A DNA stretch of 64,000 nucleotides from contig NZ_JAGGOS010000019.1 of assembly GCF_018614205.1 (NCBI RefSeq), positions 62,728 to 126,727 on the forward strand, read 5' to 3'. The translations under genes were made by a program, and so were the position numbers. This DNA is from Streptomyces sp. ISL-36 (GTDB lineage: Bacteria; Actinomycetota; Actinomycetes; Streptomycetales; Streptomycetaceae). Position 1 is the first letter of the stretch. The number at the start of each line of letters is the position of its first letter. The notes beneath the pieces are model-generated. The model searched no databases, was not told where the DNA came from, and worked only from the letters and a program-made list of their open reading frames with translations. Positions 62,771 through 64,000 of this stretch are shown in pieces.

Positions 62771-64000
62771 TCATTCGCTCGCGTCGGCGATCAGTCGCTG
62801 GAGCAGATCGGCGGCGGCCCGGCCGAACGACGGGTCGTTGAGGTGGGTGTCGATCTCGACGATGTCGACGGCGCTCCCTCTCAGCCCGTCCCGCAGGGCG
62901 GCGAACAGCGCCTCGTCCGCGGCCGGATCGTGGTACGGCCCGCCCGGAGCCCCCAGCGTGGACAGCCCCCGCAGCGGCAGGCACACCGCCGTCGGCCCCG
63001 TGGCGGCCCGGAGCTTCGCCGCGAGGAGGGCGCCCAGTTCGGCGCACTCCCGCGCCGTGGTGCGGACGACCGAGATGGACGGGTTGTGCACGCGCACGTC
63101 ACGGTCGCGCACCCGCGCGGGCACGGTGTCGAGCGGGCCGAACTTCACCAGGTCCAGGGCTCCCGGGCTCACCACCTGAGGGACACCGCGGCGCCCGGCG
63201 GCCAGCAGCCGGTCCGGCCCGGCCGTCAGGATGCCCCCGAAGAGCTCGTCGGCCAGCTCACAGAGCGTCAGATCCAGTGTGCCGGCGAAGAGTCGTCGAT
63301 CCGCCAGCGACTCCAGGGTCCGCCCACCGGTCCCGCTGGCGTGGAACACCAGCACCTCGTAGCCGTGCTCGGTCATCCGCTCGCGCGCCGCGTCGACGCC
63401 GGACGTCGTCACCCCCGCCATGCTCGCCGCGATCAGTGGCCGCTCGCCCGCGTCGGGACCTCCGCTCCCGCCCTCGCCGAGCTCGGCCGGCCGCACCGCC
63501 CGCGGCGCGGCGGCGAAGCCCTTCGCCATTCCGGCGACCGCGTCGACGGCGTTCGCCAGGATCGGGGCCGACAACCGGTTGACACCGGCGATGTCGACCA
63601 CGCTGTACATCATCGTGATGTCCGCGGAGCCGACGTAGGGCGAGACATCTCCGGCCGCCATCGAGGAGACCATCACCTTCGGCACCCCGAGCGGCAGTTC
63701 CCGCATCGCCCGGGTCGCGATCGACGTACCGCCGCTGCCACCGAGGGCGAGCACCCCGTGCAGCCGTCCTTCCGCGTACAGGCGCCGCACGACCTCGGCG
63801 GCGCCCCGGGCCATCGTCGTCACGGCCGCGCCCCGGTCGCCCTCCGCCCGTAGCCGCTCCAGATCCACCCCCGCCGCCCGCGCCACCTCCGCGCGGGACA
63901 CGTCGGCGGGTATGCGGGGGGAACCGATCACCCCCGTGTCGACCACCACGACCTCGACTCCCCGCAGCAGCAGCCGCTCACGCAGCCAGCCGTACTCCAG
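62771..64000 (-). CDS. Tm-1-like ATP-binding (UPF0261) protein, N-terminus outside window
   Basis: The visible 409 codons cover nearly all of a UPF0261/Tm-1-like protein; the frame stays open to the window edge (LEYGWLRERLLLRGVEVVVVDTG), so the true start lies beyond it. Conserved parts are GVLALGGSGGTSIATRAMRELPLGVPKVMVSSMAAGD, ADITMMYSVVDIAG, MAGVTTSGVDAARERM, VFHASGTGGRTLESL and the C-terminal IDTHLNDPSF. The family includes the tomato virus-resistance protein Tm-1 N-terminal domain and binds ATP. In bacteria it often sits next to a TIM-barrel phosphoenolpyruvate-type hydrolase, which would be outside the window. Its reaction is unclear. Confidence 0.85.
   Translation of the reverse strand: MEYGWLRERLLLRGVEVVVVDTGVIGSPRIPADVSRAEVARAAGVDLERLRAEGDRGAAVTTMARGAAEVVRRLYAEGRLHGVLALGGSGGTSIATRAMRELPLGVPKVMVSSMAAGDVSPYVGSADITMMYSVVDIAGVNRLSAPILANAVDAVAGMAKGFAAAPRAVRPAELGEGGSGGPDAGERPLIAASMAGVTTSGVDAARERMTEHGYEVLVFHASGTGGRTLESLADRRLFAGTLDLTLCELADELFGGILTAGPDRLLAAGRRGVPQVVSPGALDLVKFGPLDTVPARVRDRDVRVHNPSISVVRTTARECAELGALLAAKLRAATGPTAVCLPLRGLSTLGAPGGPYHDPAADEALFAALRDGLRGSAVDIVEIDTHLNDPSFGRAAADLLQRLIADASE

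Overview
The window is a continuous stretch of chromosome from a Streptomyces-like actinomycete. Evidence for this is the very high GC content, the strong third-position GC in every real gene, the frequent GTG and TTG starts, the ATGA/GTGA translational overlaps, the mycothiol-dependent formaldehyde dehydrogenase, and many proteins that read as typical Streptomyces families. I see no rRNA, tRNA, CRISPR array, transposase, integrase or polyketide/peptide synthase. All identifications come from reading the sequence; no database search was run.

Layout. 1-2017: the end of a glutamate-type ABC transporter (gluB 3' part, gluC, gluD). 2144-2896: a frame-broken photolyase. 3057-6472: an anti-sigma-antagonist-like STAS protein and, convergent with it, a secreted GH13 amylase carrying two starch-binding domains. 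6772-11191: a small membrane protein, nadE, a VOC protein, a small charged protein, a UdgX-type uracil-DNA glycosylase and a CYP152-type peroxygenase P450. 11262-13117: decayed remains of an osmoprotectant ABC transporter, with a truncated binding protein and an ATPase disrupted by two small palindromic elements. 13290-19095: a secreted GH5 cellulase, an S33 peptidase, and a GntR/LacI hybrid regulator with a SIS-domain protein and a PIG-L deacetylase. 19129-26921: a crotonase, a VOC protein, an SDR, a flavoprotein divergent from an XRE-cupin regulator, and a quinone oxidoreductase/acyl-CoA dehydrogenase pair operon. 27033-32123: a five-gene nikABCDE-type ABC importer behind a Nur-box-like palindrome. 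32239-40849: small membrane protein, VOC proteins, a DapB-like/AhpD-like gene pair, a Tat-exported cholesterol oxidase, an MpaB-family oxygenase, a FUSC-type membrane protein and a small Cys/His protein. 40999-46795: a secreted tripeptidyl-aminopeptidase-like lipoprotein with a two-component system and a subtilase. 46871-59016: a choline/glycine-betaine degradation locus. 59038-64000: an Rrf2 regulator, a flavoprotein fused to a TPR-type domain, and a partial Tm-1-like (UPF0261) protein.

How the genes work together. The most coherent system is the choline/betaine locus. A six-gene minus-strand operon encodes mycothiol-dependent formaldehyde dehydrogenase, a dimethylglycine-oxidase-type protein, a Rieske oxygenase, betaine aldehyde dehydrogenase, an APC permease and a GMC choline dehydrogenase. 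An IclR regulator sits upstream, and a Rieske ferredoxin and its FAD reductase are transcribed divergently. Together they could import choline, oxidise it to glycine betaine, demethylate it stepwise to sarcosine and clear the formaldehyde produced. A long inverted repeat between the regulator and the ferredoxin, and related half-sites before the operon, look like IclR operators. Less described features are the flavoprotein-TPR fusion beside an Rrf2 regulator without cluster cysteines, a repeated CTGACGG-N2-CGTCAG-type palindrome before two separate catabolic genes, CTGAGG repeats between the two-component system and the protease gene, and several short tandem duplications at gene tails.
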